Of a stretch of 64,000 nt of DNA, positions 8,977-17,068 are shown one piece after another (position 1 is the stretch's first letter; the number at the start of each line of letters is the position of its first letter). The notes beneath the pieces are model-generated. The model worked only from the letters and a program-made list of their open reading frames with translations, was not told the origin of the DNA and ran no database searches. Position numbers and translations under genes: made by a program. The DNA comes from Janthinobacterium violaceinigrum (lineage in GTDB: Bacteria > Pseudomonadota > Gammaproteobacteria > Burkholderiales > Burkholderiaceae_D): contig NZ_WFLI01000017.1 of the NCBI RefSeq assembly GCF_009208555.1, positions 62,001 to 126,000 on the forward strand, read 5' to 3'.

Positions 8977-11646
8977 TTATGGGCCGACTGGTACAAATAC
9001 CAGCAGGGGGTCGTCTGTCTGGCCCACCATCATGAGTCCATCAGCGGAAATACCCAGGGTGCGGGTCAGGAGGTTCTTCGCGTATCCCGCAAACTTGAAA
9101 CTCTTGAGCAGTGCGCTGTTTGCGTCGTGCACCCATACATCGGCGCTCGAATACGCGCCTGAGATGCCGCAGTAAACGCGGTCATCGCTGCCCACCTCGA
9201 CGTTGTTGGGGTAGGTATCGCCGCCGCTGAGGCTGCCGATGAAGCTCAGGTCCGACGGTTTTACGCTGCTGCAGCGGTAAGGCGCCCCCGAAGCGACATA
9301 CAGGCGCATGCCGTCAGCGCTGACCGCGATGTCCTGTCCATTCGATGCGCCGTTGATGAAGCCGGCGGAGGCTGCCGAAGCGCTGAACAGGGCGCCGCCA
9401 CCGATATCGGCGTAGTCAACGGCGATTGCGCTTACCGATGCCGGGCTGTTGCCCGAATCTTGCAAGTAGAGGCGGCTTCCATCGCTCGATGCTGCCATGC
9501 TGTCGCCGTTACCGATCATGCCCGCCACGGCGCCTGTGCTGGCCACGTATGCCTTGCCGTCGGCTGCGGCCACAATCTCTACGCCATTGGGCCGCAGGGC
9601 CAGCAAGGCCGACGATTGATCGACTGCTGCCGCCAATGGCCAACTGTTTTTTTTCGTCAGGGTAGCCAGGTCCACGACGATGATATTCCGATTGGCGGTA
9701 TCGTAGGTGTAAAGATGCTGGCCATTCGGACTGATGGTCATGTCTCCCATCGCACCACCGAGATTGCTGATGGTGCCGACCTGGGTGGCGGAATAGATGT
9801 TATACACATCGATATTGCTTGCACCGTTGTTTGCATACAGCAAAGGCCGGATCGGATCGGTCTTGAGATGGCTGTAGGTCTTCGTTAACTTCGTCGTGAC
9901 GGCTGGCGTGACGCTTCCTTTCCAGATCGCAACATGCAACTGCTCGGAAGTCTGAATGCCATTCTCGCTGGCCAGGCTGACGGTGGCATAGCTGGTGGCG
10001 TCGATCGGTAAAGTGGATGGATCGGCGGTCAGTGTCAGCGCATTTCCGCTGCGTTGCACTGTCAGCCATGCCTTGTCTGAACTGGCCGTCCATGCAGGGG
10101 CCAGCCCAAAATTGTCCCGCACGGTGACCTTGCGGGACAGGCGTGACCAGCCTGGGGTGGACGACAGTCCGACGCCGACTTCCGAGAACAGCAATTTGCG
10201 CGTATCGCGCTGGGCGGTGATGGTGACCGGTACCGAGATGGTATCGCCATTGACCTGCGTGCTTGCGATCAAGGTCGTGGTACTGGTTCCGATGGGCTGG
10301 CTGGCGCCGATTTGCGAAAACACAATGCTGCTGCCAGCCTGATTCACCGTACCGCTGGTAGTGCTTGCGCCCAGCCATGCAGGCAGTGCCGAGAACGACC
10401 AGGGATAAGCGTTCGCCATGGTGTTGAGGTTCAGCGTCAGGCTTGCTGTCGACGCAGGCGAGCGGCCATAGGGTCCGCCGATCGTGATGCTGTCAAACGA
10501 TGGCGTCAAGGTGGCTTTGGTCAAGTACAGGGTGACAGGAACTTTGCTGTCGCTGACGTTCGGTGCGGTGATCGTTAGCGTTGCATCGTGCCGGCCGCTG
10601 GCAAGCTTGCCGTTCGCCGGATCCACATATACCGATGCAAGCGCAGGCGTGGTGCCGCTTGTCGGCGTCACGCCTAGCCATGCCGCACTGGCGGCGGCTT
10701 TCCAGTTCGTTGCCAGGTTGGCTACCGTAAAATTGACGGGCGCTGCCGCAATGGGTGCGCCGTTGATGCCATTGAAGGTGATCTGGCCGTGATCGATTGA
10801 GAAAGCGGCAGGCAGCAATTCGGCACTTACAGGCAGCGAGGCGATTTGCCCATCGCTGCTCGTGACTACGACAGTGCCCGTCTGAACGCCAAGGGCCAGG
10901 GCGGAAACATCGTAGCCGACAGTAAACGAGCTGACTCCGCTGCCTGCTGCCGTCGAGAGTTTGATCCATGCCGCGTTCGTGCTCACAGTCCATGTGCGGC
11001 TTTTCGCGTTGACGTTGACAGTGACGGGCGCTGGTGCCGGATTTCCCGCGGAAATGGTCGCGCTGAGACGGCCAAGTGGCGCCACAGTCATTGGTGACAA
11101 GGGGATCGGCACCACAGTGATCGCATATGGCAACTGCATCGGTGAACCGGGGAAGTGTTGCGTACAAGCGGCATCCTTGCAAACTTTGACTGAAAAAGTG
11201 CCTGTATGTTTTCCGATGGGCAGCGTCGGCGCAGTCTGCAGCAGAATGCTGTAACTGCTTGCGCTTAACTGGGAAAACCGTACCTCCGGCAGTATCACGC
11301 CTGTCGTATCGATGACGTAGGCAAACACACTGTTTGCATTTTGAAAATCCGATGGCGTGTTCACAGTCGCCAGCAGCGACAATGCCTTCGTGCTCCCCTC
11401 ATCGGCGGTGGCGGCGGCCGTCGGCGCGCTGAATGTCAATGTTGGCGTGGGCGTTGGAACAACTGGGACAGGAACAACTGGCACCGGGACAACTGGCACG
11501 GGGACAACTGGTACCGGAGGGGCAACGCCGCTGCCGCCGTCGCCTCCACCGCTTGAGCCGCCACCGCCGCAGCCAGCCATTAATATGGTAGCGAGCAAGT
11601 AGGTCAGTGCGCGCGAAGTGCTGTACTTGGAAAGAACGGACGCCAT
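8977..11646 (-). CDS. Large surface lipoprotein with BACON-like repeats and a beta-propeller
   Basis: An 889-residue protein with a lipoprotein signal (MAGC, Cys26) and then a Gly/Ser-rich stretch. A Pro-Val linker follows, encoded by four 15-base repeats. Residues about 65-180 are a beta-rich region. Residues about 190-570 hold four BACON-like Ig-type repeats with phrases such as AAWIKLS, AAWLGVTPTSGT and LPAWLGASTTSGT. Residues about 590-889 contain propeller-type repeats (TISPNGQHLYTYD, AVSADGMRLYVAS, GISADGLMMVG). BACON domains usually bind carbohydrate or mucin-type glycans, so a surface adhesion or binding role is plausible. GC content looks lower than in flanking genes. No good ribosome binding site is visible before the ATG. 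Confidence 0.75.
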   Translation of the reverse strand: MASVLSKYSTSRALTYLLATILMAGCGGGGSSGGGDGGSGVAPPVPVVPVPVVPVPVVPVPVVPTPTPTLTFSAPTAAATADEGSTKALSLLATVNTPSDFQNANSVFAYVIDTTGVILPEVRFSQLSASSYSILLQTAPTLPIGKHTGTFSVKVCKDAACTQHFPGSPMQLPYAITVVPIPLSPMTVAPLGRLSATISAGNPAPAPVTVNVNAKSRTWTVSTNAAWIKLSTAAGSGVSSFTVGYDVSALALGVQTGTVVVTSSDGQIASLPVSAELLPAAFSIDHGQITFNGINGAPIAAAPVNFTVANLATNWKAAASAAWLGVTPTSGTTPALASVYVDPANGKLASGRHDATLTITAPNVSDSKVPVTLYLTKATLTPSFDSITIGGPYGRSPASTASLTLNLNTMANAYPWSFSALPAWLGASTTSGTVNQAGSSIVFSQIGASQPIGTSTTTLIASTQVNGDTISVPVTITAQRDTRKLLFSEVGVGLSSTPGWSRLSRKVTVRDNFGLAPAWTASSDKAWLTVQRSGNALTLTADPSTLPIDATSYATVSLASENGIQTSEQLHVAIWKGSVTPAVTTKLTKTYSHLKTDPIRPLLYANNGASNIDVYNIYSATQVGTISNLGGAMGDMTISPNGQHLYTYDTANRNIIVVDLATLTKKNSWPLAAAVDQSSALLALRPNGVEIVAAADGKAYVASTGAVAGMIGNGDSMAASSDGSRLYLQDSGNSPASVSAIAVDYADIGGGALFSASAASAGFINGASNGQDIAVSADGMRLYVASGAPYRCSSVKPSDLSFIGSLSGGDTYPNNVEVGSDDRVYCGISGAYSSADVWVHDANSALLKSFKFAGYAKNLLTRTLGISADGLMMVGQTDDPLLVFVPVGP
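11459..11518. repeat. Four tandem 15-base repeats coding a Pro-Val linker
   Basis: Four units beginning ACAACTGG follow one another at 11459, 11474, 11489 and 11504. They encode the repeated PVVPV linker of the lipoprotein. A repeat unit divisible by three would allow length change without a frameshift. Confidence 0.85.
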
Positions 11647-12052
11647 TTTTAGTTGGATATAATTAAGAGAGAGGCATTATTGCTTATTTTAAATTGCTTG
11701 AATAGCATTTAATTTCTAATAATTAATTTTTGTTTCTTTCCTTTTTCGCTAATGGCAGCCTTCTCGCCGCATTGCCTGTATGGCATCGTTGAAGCGGGCG
11801 AGCTCGATGGGCTGGCGGCGGGAATGCGCGCGCGGCATGTTCAACGAGCAGGTTGACATCGCGGTGGCGCGCCATTGCAAAGGGGATGCGCCTGATGTCA
11901 CCACGGACTTGGGAGCATTGCGCAAGGTACAGTCAAATGCGTGCTTGTCCATCCTGCAGAAGCAGGAGCCAGGGCAGCGCGGGGAGCGTTTCTGCGCTTG
12001 GCGGTGGCTTCGGCACATTATTCCCGTGTGGACAATAGTGCCGATAAAGACG
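11647..12052. other. AT-rich then non-coding stretch between the lipoprotein gene and tRNA-Lys
   Basis: 11650-11750 is strikingly AT-rich and probably holds the lipoprotein promoter. 11751-12050 returns to high GC. It is open on both strands (11780-12076 plus, 11749-12069 minus), but neither product has a ribosome binding site, signal or recognisable family. I see no gene here; a decayed gene remnant is possible. Confidence 0.45.
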
Positions 12053-12088
12053 CAAAAAAGGGTTAGCAAACGGTAGTTTGCTAACCCT
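12053..12088 (-). terminator. Rho-independent terminator of tRNA-Lys
   Basis: On the minus strand a perfect 12-bp stem (12059-12070 with 12077-12088), loop CGGTAG in plus-strand reading, is followed by a T run. It lies 21 bases beyond the encoded CCA of tRNA-Lys. Confidence 0.85.
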
Positions 12089-12108
12089 GATCTGTACTGC
12101 TGTATTCG

Positions 12109-12184
12109 TGGTAGGCCGTGCGGGATTCGAACCTGCGACCAACGGATTAAAAGTCCGCTGCTCTACCAGCTGAGCTAACGACCC
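12109..12184 (-). tRNA. tRNA-Lys (anticodon UUU)
   Basis: The 76-base sequence on the minus strand folds as a cloverleaf. The acceptor stem is GGGTCGT with ACGGCCT, the D arm contains AGCTCAGCTGGTAGAGC, and the anticodon loop is CTTTTAA with anticodon TTT. The T loop is GTTCGAATC, the discriminator is A and CCA is encoded. It is followed by a terminator. Confidence 0.97.
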
Positions 12185-12196
12185 GAAAGAGGCCGC

Positions 12197-12224
12197 ATTA
12201 TATATCAGTTGAAAAAGAATGCAA
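12197..12224 (-). promoter_or_regulatory. Promoter of tRNA-Lys
   Basis: On the minus strand TTGCAT (12224-12219) and a perfect TATAAT (12202-12197) are 16 bases apart. The -10 box ends 12 bases before the mature tRNA 5' end. Confidence 0.7.
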
Positions 12225-12252
12225 AGCATTCATGCGAGAAAGTGCAAGCCCG

Positions 12253-14010
12253 CTAATGCAGGGCTGCCGTGAGCTTCAGCACTTCGTCGATGCTGGTCGT
12301 GCCGTCGACGATCTTGCGCGCGCCGGCGATGCGCAGCGGCGTCATGCCATCGAGGATGCTCTGGCGGCGCAGCGCGTGCAGGTCGGCGCCTGCCTTGACC
12401 AGCTGGCCGAACGTTTCCGTCACGCTCAGCAGTTCATAGATGCCGGCACGCCCCAGGTAGCCGCTGTGCCGGCACTGGGGGCAGCCGACGGGGCGGTACG
12501 TGGCTTCCGGCCGTTCCAGCTGGCCGCCCGTCAGGCGTTGCCAGGACGCGGCGCCCGGGGCGGCGTCCGGCTGCTTGCAGCCCGGACACAGGCAGCGCAG
12601 CAGGCGCTGTGCCAGCACGCCGACCAGGCACGCTTCCAGCAGATAGGCGGGCAAACCCAGTTCCAGCAGGCGCATGACGGCCGAGGGCGCATCGTTGGTG
12701 TGCAGGGTCGACAGTACCAGGTGGCCCGTCAGCGCCGCCTGGATGGCCATCTCGGCCGTGGCCAGGTCGCGGATTTCCCCCACCATGATGATGTCGGGAT
12801 CTTGCCGCATCAGCGCCCGCACGCCGTCGGCAAACGACAGTTCGATGCCGGCCTGGGTTTGCACCTGCATCTGGTTGAAGGCCGGTTCCACCATTTCGAT
12901 GGGGTCTTCCACCGTGCACACATTGACTTCGCTGCCGGCCAGCGCCTTCAAGGTGCTGTACAGGGTGCTGGTCTTGCCCGAGCCCGTGGGGCCCGTCACC
13001 AGCACGATGCCGTGCGTGCGCGCCGTCAGTTGCCGCCAGCGTTCGGCGTCCGCGGGCGGAAAGCCCAGCTCGGACAGGCTCCTGACGGCGATTTCCGGGT
13101 CGAAGATGCGCATGACGAGCTTTTCGCCGAAGGCCGTGGGCAAGGTCGACAGGCGCAGCTCGATTTCCTGCCCCTGCGCATTGCGCGTCTTGATGCGGCC
13201 ATCCTGGGGGCGGCGCTTTTCCACCACGTCCATGCGCCCGAGCAACTTGATGCGCGCCGTCATGGCCAGCAAGACCACGGGCGGCAGCTGGTAGGCCTGG
13301 TGCAGGCGGCCGTCGATGCGCAGGCGCACGAGGCCCGCGTCGCGCTTCGGTTCCAGGTGGATGTCGGACGCGCGCTGGGCAAACGCGTATTGCCACAGCC
13401 AGTCGACGATGCGCACCACGTGCTGGTCGTTGGCGTCGAGGCTGGCCTTGTTGCGCCCCAGCTCCACCAGCTGTTCAAAATTGTGGCGCAGCGCCAGGTC
13501 TTGCGTGGAGGCCTGGCGGGCCACCTTGACGGAACTGGCCAGGCTGAAAAATTGCGCGATGGCATCGGCGATGTGCAGCGGATTGGCGATGACGAGGCTC
13601 AGCTTGCGCGGCGTCAGATTCCCCAGCTGCGCCTGCCAAGCGAGCGCGTACGGTTGGGCTGTGGCGATGACGATGCGGTCATGCGTGCTTTCCACGGGCA
13701 GGATATTGAAGCGGGCCGCATAGCCGGCCGTCATGACGTCGGCCACCTGGCTGAAATCGATGTGCAAGGGATCGATGCGCATGTACGGCAGGCTGGCACG
13801 TTGCGCCAGCCACGCGCACAGGGTGTCGAGCGTCAGCGCGCCGTGGGCGATGCTGCATAGCGGATGGAGGGCAGGCGCCGGCAGCCGGGCGGCTTGCGCG
13901 CCGATGGCGGCCGCCTGCGCCGCATCGAGCACGCCGTCTTCCTGCAGCCAGGCCAGCAATTGCGGCAGTTCCAGCGGCGTGTCGGGAGAAGCGGGCGGGG
14001 AAGCGGGCAT
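12253..14010 (-). CDS. GspE/PulE/PilB family secretion ATPase
   Basis: A 585-residue hexameric traffic ATPase of the type II secretion/type IV pilus family. The N-terminal ~200 residues match the MshEN/GspE N-domain. The ATPase core has Walker A GPTGSGKT, an Asp box, Walker B DIIMVGEIRD and a His box STLHTNDAPS. A tetracysteine zinc motif follows (CLCPGC, then CPQC), as in GspE. It powers assembly of a pseudopilus or pilus at the inner membrane. No other secretion or pilus gene lies nearby, so its system cannot be assigned. It sits 47 bases downstream of the methyltransferase-fold gene on the same strand and may share its transcript. Confidence 0.9.
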   Translation of the reverse strand: MPASPPASPDTPLELPQLLAWLQEDGVLDAAQAAAIGAQAARLPAPALHPLCSIAHGALTLDTLCAWLAQRASLPYMRIDPLHIDFSQVADVMTAGYAARFNILPVESTHDRIVIATAQPYALAWQAQLGNLTPRKLSLVIANPLHIADAIAQFFSLASSVKVARQASTQDLALRHNFEQLVELGRNKASLDANDQHVVRIVDWLWQYAFAQRASDIHLEPKRDAGLVRLRIDGRLHQAYQLPPVVLLAMTARIKLLGRMDVVEKRRPQDGRIKTRNAQGQEIELRLSTLPTAFGEKLVMRIFDPEIAVRSLSELGFPPADAERWRQLTARTHGIVLVTGPTGSGKTSTLYSTLKALAGSEVNVCTVEDPIEMVEPAFNQMQVQTQAGIELSFADGVRALMRQDPDIIMVGEIRDLATAEMAIQAALTGHLVLSTLHTNDAPSAVMRLLELGLPAYLLEACLVGVLAQRLLRCLCPGCKQPDAAPGAASWQRLTGGQLERPEATYRPVGCPQCRHSGYLGRAGIYELLSVTETFGQLVKAGADLHALRRQSILDGMTPLRIAGARKIVDGTTSIDEVLKLTAALH

Positions 14011-14057
14011 GGCCGGTGCCTTTCAGGGCTGCCGGCCTTGCATGGAGGTGCCGGCGG

Positions 14058-14846
14058 TTACAAGGTGCTGGCGATGCCCTTGACCCAGGTCTTGGCGGGC
14101 AGCTTGGTCTCGGCGACGATCTGTTTGGCCCGTTCCAGCAGGACGGCTTGCGCTTCGGTATCGAGTGCCACTTTTGTCTTGAAAGCGATCGCCACCACGT
14201 TCCCATCATGGACTTCCGGCAGGCAGATCACCTGTTCAAACGCAAACTTCATCGCCTTGATGTTCTTTGCGTAGCTGGGATGGTCGCCAAACAGGTTGAC
14301 CGTCATGATGCCGTGCGGCGCCAGGCAGGTGCAGCAGGCGGCATAGAACTCGGCGCTGTCGAGCACGGGACCGCGCGCCGTGGCGTCATACAGGTCCACC
14401 TGCAGGGCGTCCAGGGTGCCGTGCTTGGCCTCGTCGTTGACGTAGTCGAGCGCATCCATCTCGCGCACGTGCAGGCGCTCGTCGTTGGGCGGCAGCTTGA
14501 ACATCGATGCGCAGATGGTGATGACGGACGGGTTCAGTTCGATGGCCTCGACCTGTGCCTGCGGGAACTGGCGGTAGCAGAACTTGGTCAGCGCGGCCGT
14601 GCCCAGGCCCAGCTGGGCGAGGCGCTGCGGTTGTTCGATCCACAGCATCCACGCCATCATCTGCTGCGCGTATTCGAGTTCCGGCCAGTCCGGCTTGCGG
14701 ATGCGCATGGCGCCCTGCACCCATTCCGTGCCGAAATGCAGATAGCGCACGCCATCCATTTCGGACAGGGTGACGGGGGCGTAGCGGGGCTTGCGCGCAG
14801 GGCGCGAGGATTCGACTTGTTCGATGGATTTTCGTTTGATAAGCAT
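14058..14846 (-). CDS. Spermidine synthase-like protein
   Basis: A 262-residue protein with a Rossmann methyltransferase-like fold of the spermidine synthase family. Visible motifs are LGLGTAALTKFCYR (cofactor glycine loop), VEAIELNPSVI (acidic residue binding the nucleoside) and LDALQVDLYDA. The last replaces the usual D-T/S-T/S-D-P active-site motif, so true spermidine synthase activity is doubtful. Many proteobacteria carry such paralogues without a decarboxylase partner, as here. The product is cytosolic. The gene precedes gspE on the same strand. Confidence 0.7.
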   Translation of the reverse strand: MLIKRKSIEQVESSRPARKPRYAPVTLSEMDGVRYLHFGTEWVQGAMRIRKPDWPELEYAQQMMAWMLWIEQPQRLAQLGLGTAALTKFCYRQFPQAQVEAIELNPSVITICASMFKLPPNDERLHVREMDALDYVNDEAKHGTLDALQVDLYDATARGPVLDSAEFYAACCTCLAPHGIMTVNLFGDHPSYAKNIKAMKFAFEQVICLPEVHDGNVVAIAFKTKVALDTEAQAVLLERAKQIVAETKLPAKTWVKGIASTL

Positions 14847-14892
14847 AAGGCGGCCTGAAAGTGTGCCGCATTATAGCCCGCGCCGGGGCGCC

Positions 14893-14937
14893 ATAAAAAA
14901 TGCCGGCCCCATGAGAACGACTGGGACCGGCATTTTA
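14893..14937 (-). terminator. Rho-independent terminator of the glycine-zipper gene
   Basis: On the minus strand AAAATGCCGGTCCC pairs with GGGGCCGGCATTTT around a loop and is followed by a T run. It starts 33 bases after the stop at 14970. The AT-rich flanks could also allow termination from the other direction. Confidence 0.8.
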
Positions 14938-14969
14938 AATTGCTGTGCAACGACAGCTGATGTCAGGCC

Positions 14970-15482
14970 TTACTGTTGAGCAGGCTCGATCGAGACGCGC
15001 AGGCGGATGCGCTCGCCCGGATCGTAGGACATGATGCTCGTGTAGTTGCGGCCGCGGTAGTCATACGTGACCTGGTAGCCATTGTTGCGCGATTCCCAGT
15101 GGTCGACCTGGCGGCATTGCTTGACGGCTTGTTCCTGCACGCCACCCTGGTAATTGTTCTGGTTGTCGACGCGGTCGCCGACGACGGCACCGGCAATCGC
15201 GCCAGCCGCGGCTGCGGCCGTGCGGCCATTGCCGCCGCCTACCTGGCTGCCGAGCAGGGCGCCGGCGATACCGCCCACGATGGAACCGCCCGCGCTGCGC
15301 TGTTGCGGCGGCGCCTGCACTTGCACGTATTCCGTACGGCATTCCTGGCGTGGACGATTGATCTGTTCCACTTGCGGCACGACGCGCACGACCTTGCCGA
15401 AATCTTCAAAGTCGGCGGCCTGGGCGAGTGGCAATGCACCGATACAAAGGGCTGACATCATCAATTTGGCTTGCAAGTTCAT
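14970..15482 (-). CDS. Glycine-zipper 2TM outer-membrane-associated protein
   Basis: A 170-residue protein starting at ATG 15482, preceded by GAGG, with a signal peptide (cleavage near PLAQAAD). The middle contains two glycine-zipper segments (GGSIVGGIAGALLGSQVGGG, then AAAAGAIAGAVVGD), typical of the 17-kDa antigen/SlyB-like family. The C-terminal half is polar and beta-rich (YQVTYDYRGRNYTS). Such proteins insert in or associate with the outer membrane and help envelope integrity; the exact role is unknown. An ATG four codons upstream lies within the leader and is not preferred. A strong terminator follows. Confidence 0.8.
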   Translation of the reverse strand: MNLQAKLMMSALCIGALPLAQAADFEDFGKVVRVVPQVEQINRPRQECRTEYVQVQAPPQQRSAGGSIVGGIAGALLGSQVGGGNGRTAAAAAGAIAGAVVGDRVDNQNNYQGGVQEQAVKQCRQVDHWESRNNGYQVTYDYRGRNYTSIMSYDPGERIRLRVSIEPAQQ

Positions 15483-15883
15483 TTCTAACCTCATTATGTA
15501 GAGAATCTTTCAGGGTATTTTTTACAACTTGGGACTATAGTAATCCCGCCAGCCTGCGGCAAGTGTTTCGCGTGGCAACAAAATGTAACAGCCCAAGCCC
15601 CTTGCCCCACAGTCTGTAACATGCACTTTCAATCGATACAAGATGTTGAAATGACTTGAAACCGGCGGTTTGTAACAAATCTTGCGTTTGACATCATATT
15701 CGGGTTGATTCATACAGGACAACACGTTACCCTAATACGCGTATGGCTTATATAAAATCGCACTGAATCGCATAAAAGTTGATACAGATCGAATCACCGC
15801 GTGCGCATTGACCCGCGTGCGGGGATGCAATAAGACGAGCAGTTAGAACAGATCCATACATAACAGGTCGATTTGAGGGAAAA
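15483..15883. other. Intergenic region between divergent glycine-zipper and barstar-like genes
   Basis: About 400 bases without a gene. It contains TTGACA at 15688-15693 without a convincing -10 box at normal spacing, a 10-base palindrome ATACGCGTAT at 15735-15744, and TATAAA at 15751-15756. ATCGCA is repeated around 15758-15772. Divergent promoters must lie here, but I cannot fix them. Confidence 0.5.
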
Positions 15884-16282
15884 ATGAGTTTGTTACTAAC
15901 CGTGCCGCCCAACCTTGTCCAGTCCATCCGTGCCTTTCGCGTGACCGAATTACAAGACGAGGCGATCCGTCTCGGGCAGCACTTTTTATATGCGCATTGC
16001 AACGCTGGACAGACCAAACAACAAGTCATCGGCATTATTGCAGAAGCATTCCTGTTTCCGAAAAATCTGGCGAAGAATTTCGATGCGCTGCGCCTGTGCC
16101 TGACGGACACCATGTACAAGGCGGGTCCGCAAACGGGTTTCCTGGTGGTGCTCGAGCAATTGCCAAATACGCAAAAATTCGACAAGGAAGCGCGCGAAAT
16201 CCTGCTCGACGTATTCCGCGACGCGGCCGACTACTGGGCCGAGAAGAAAGTCCCGTTCCGCGTCTTCTATTCGTTCGAGTAA
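15884..16282 (+). CDS. Barstar-like protein
   Basis: A 132-residue cytosolic protein with GAGGG before its ATG. Residues about 55-130 resemble barstar: a FPKNLAKNFDALRLCLTD segment, close in type to the YGENLDALWDCLT of barstar, then LVVLEQLP and an acidic helix ending in a beta strand. Barstar inhibits the ribonuclease barnase. No ribonuclease gene lies next to it, and the N-terminal 50 residues are not part of the classical barstar core. It may be a housekeeping RNase inhibitor-like protein or an orphan immunity protein. The gene stands alone between a long leader region and purN. Confidence 0.7.
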   Translation: MSLLLTVPPNLVQSIRAFRVTELQDEAIRLGQHFLYAHCNAGQTKQQVIGIIAEAFLFPKNLAKNFDALRLCLTDTMYKAGPQTGFLVVLEQLPNTQKFDKEAREILLDVFRDAADYWAEKKVPFRVFYSFE

Positions 16283-16438
16283 ATACTTACTCTTGCCGCG
16301 GCGCCGTCAAACCGGCCTCCCGCGCAGGTAAAAACCAGCATCGCCGGGCGGCTGCGGCGCGCCGGCGCCCATGTTGCGCCGCAACAATAATACCGGCCTT
16401 TCTAGATTCGCATCGCCATAGCGGGTACAATGCGCGCT

Positions 16439-17047
16439 ATGAAAAATATCGTTATCCTCATTTCCGGACGCGGCAGCAACATGGAAGCGGTCGTCCGCGC
16501 GGCGCAAGCCGAGCAATGGCCAGCCCGTATTGCCGCCGTCATCAGTAACCGGGCTGACGCCCAGGGATTGATTTTTGCCGCGGAACATGGGATAGCGACG
16601 GCAGTCGTTGCCAACAAGGATTATGCCAGCCGCGAACAGTTCGATGCGGCGCTGCAAGCCGTGATCGACGGCTTCGCCCCCGACCTGGTCGTGCTGGCCG
16701 GTTTCATGCGCATCCTGACGCCGCCCTTCGTCGACCACTACGCGGGGCGCATGCTCAATATCCACCCGTCGCTGCTGCCGCTGTTCCCGGGCATGGCGAC
16801 GCACCGCCAGGCGCTCGAGGCGGGCGTGACGGAACACGGCGCGACCGTGCATTTCGTGACTGCCGAGCTTGACCATGGCCCGGCCGTGGCGAGCGCGACA
16901 GTCCCCGTCTTGCCAGGCGACACAGAAGACAGCTTATCGGCGCGCGTGCTGGTACAGGAACATCTGCTTTACCCGCGCGCCATCCGCCTGTTCATTGACG
17001 ATAAACTGTCAGTCGAGCATGGTCAGGTCCGCGTGGACCCTCAATAA
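16439..17047 (+). CDS. purN: Phosphoribosylglycinamide formyltransferase PurN
   Basis: A 202-residue enzyme that transfers a formyl group from 10-formyltetrahydrofolate to GAR, the third step of purine synthesis. Diagnostic motifs are ISGRGSNM at the N-terminus and the folate and catalytic segment LAGFMRILTP to LNIHPSLLPLFPG. The length is normal for the family. ATG 16439 is chosen because it gives the standard MKNIVILISG start; an ATG three codons upstream is also in frame. Neither has a ribosome binding site, and TACAAT lies at 16426-16431, so the mRNA may be leaderless. It is followed 21 bases later by the RsmB-like gene. Confidence 0.95.
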   Translation: MKNIVILISGRGSNMEAVVRAAQAEQWPARIAAVISNRADAQGLIFAAEHGIATAVVANKDYASREQFDAALQAVIDGFAPDLVVLAGFMRILTPPFVDHYAGRMLNIHPSLLPLFPGMATHRQALEAGVTEHGATVHFVTAELDHGPAVASATVPVLPGDTEDSLSARVLVQEHLLYPRAIRLFIDDKLSVEHGQVRVDPQ

Positions 17048-17068
17048 GATATTACAGGAAGAATAACA

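Noticed and set aside
11749..12076. Possible small genes between the lipoprotein gene and tRNA-Lys
   Set aside because: Both strands are open over the same stretch, but there is no ribosome binding site, recognisable family or signal.
11933..12229. A 98-codon minus-strand frame containing SLAQLVEQRTFNPLVAGSNPA
   Set aside because: This is the translation of the tRNA-Lys gene itself, a common false call.
12232..13860. A 542-codon open frame opposite the GspE-like gene
   Set aside because: The minus-strand gene has all ATPase motifs; the plus-strand frame has none and is a GC-bias shadow.
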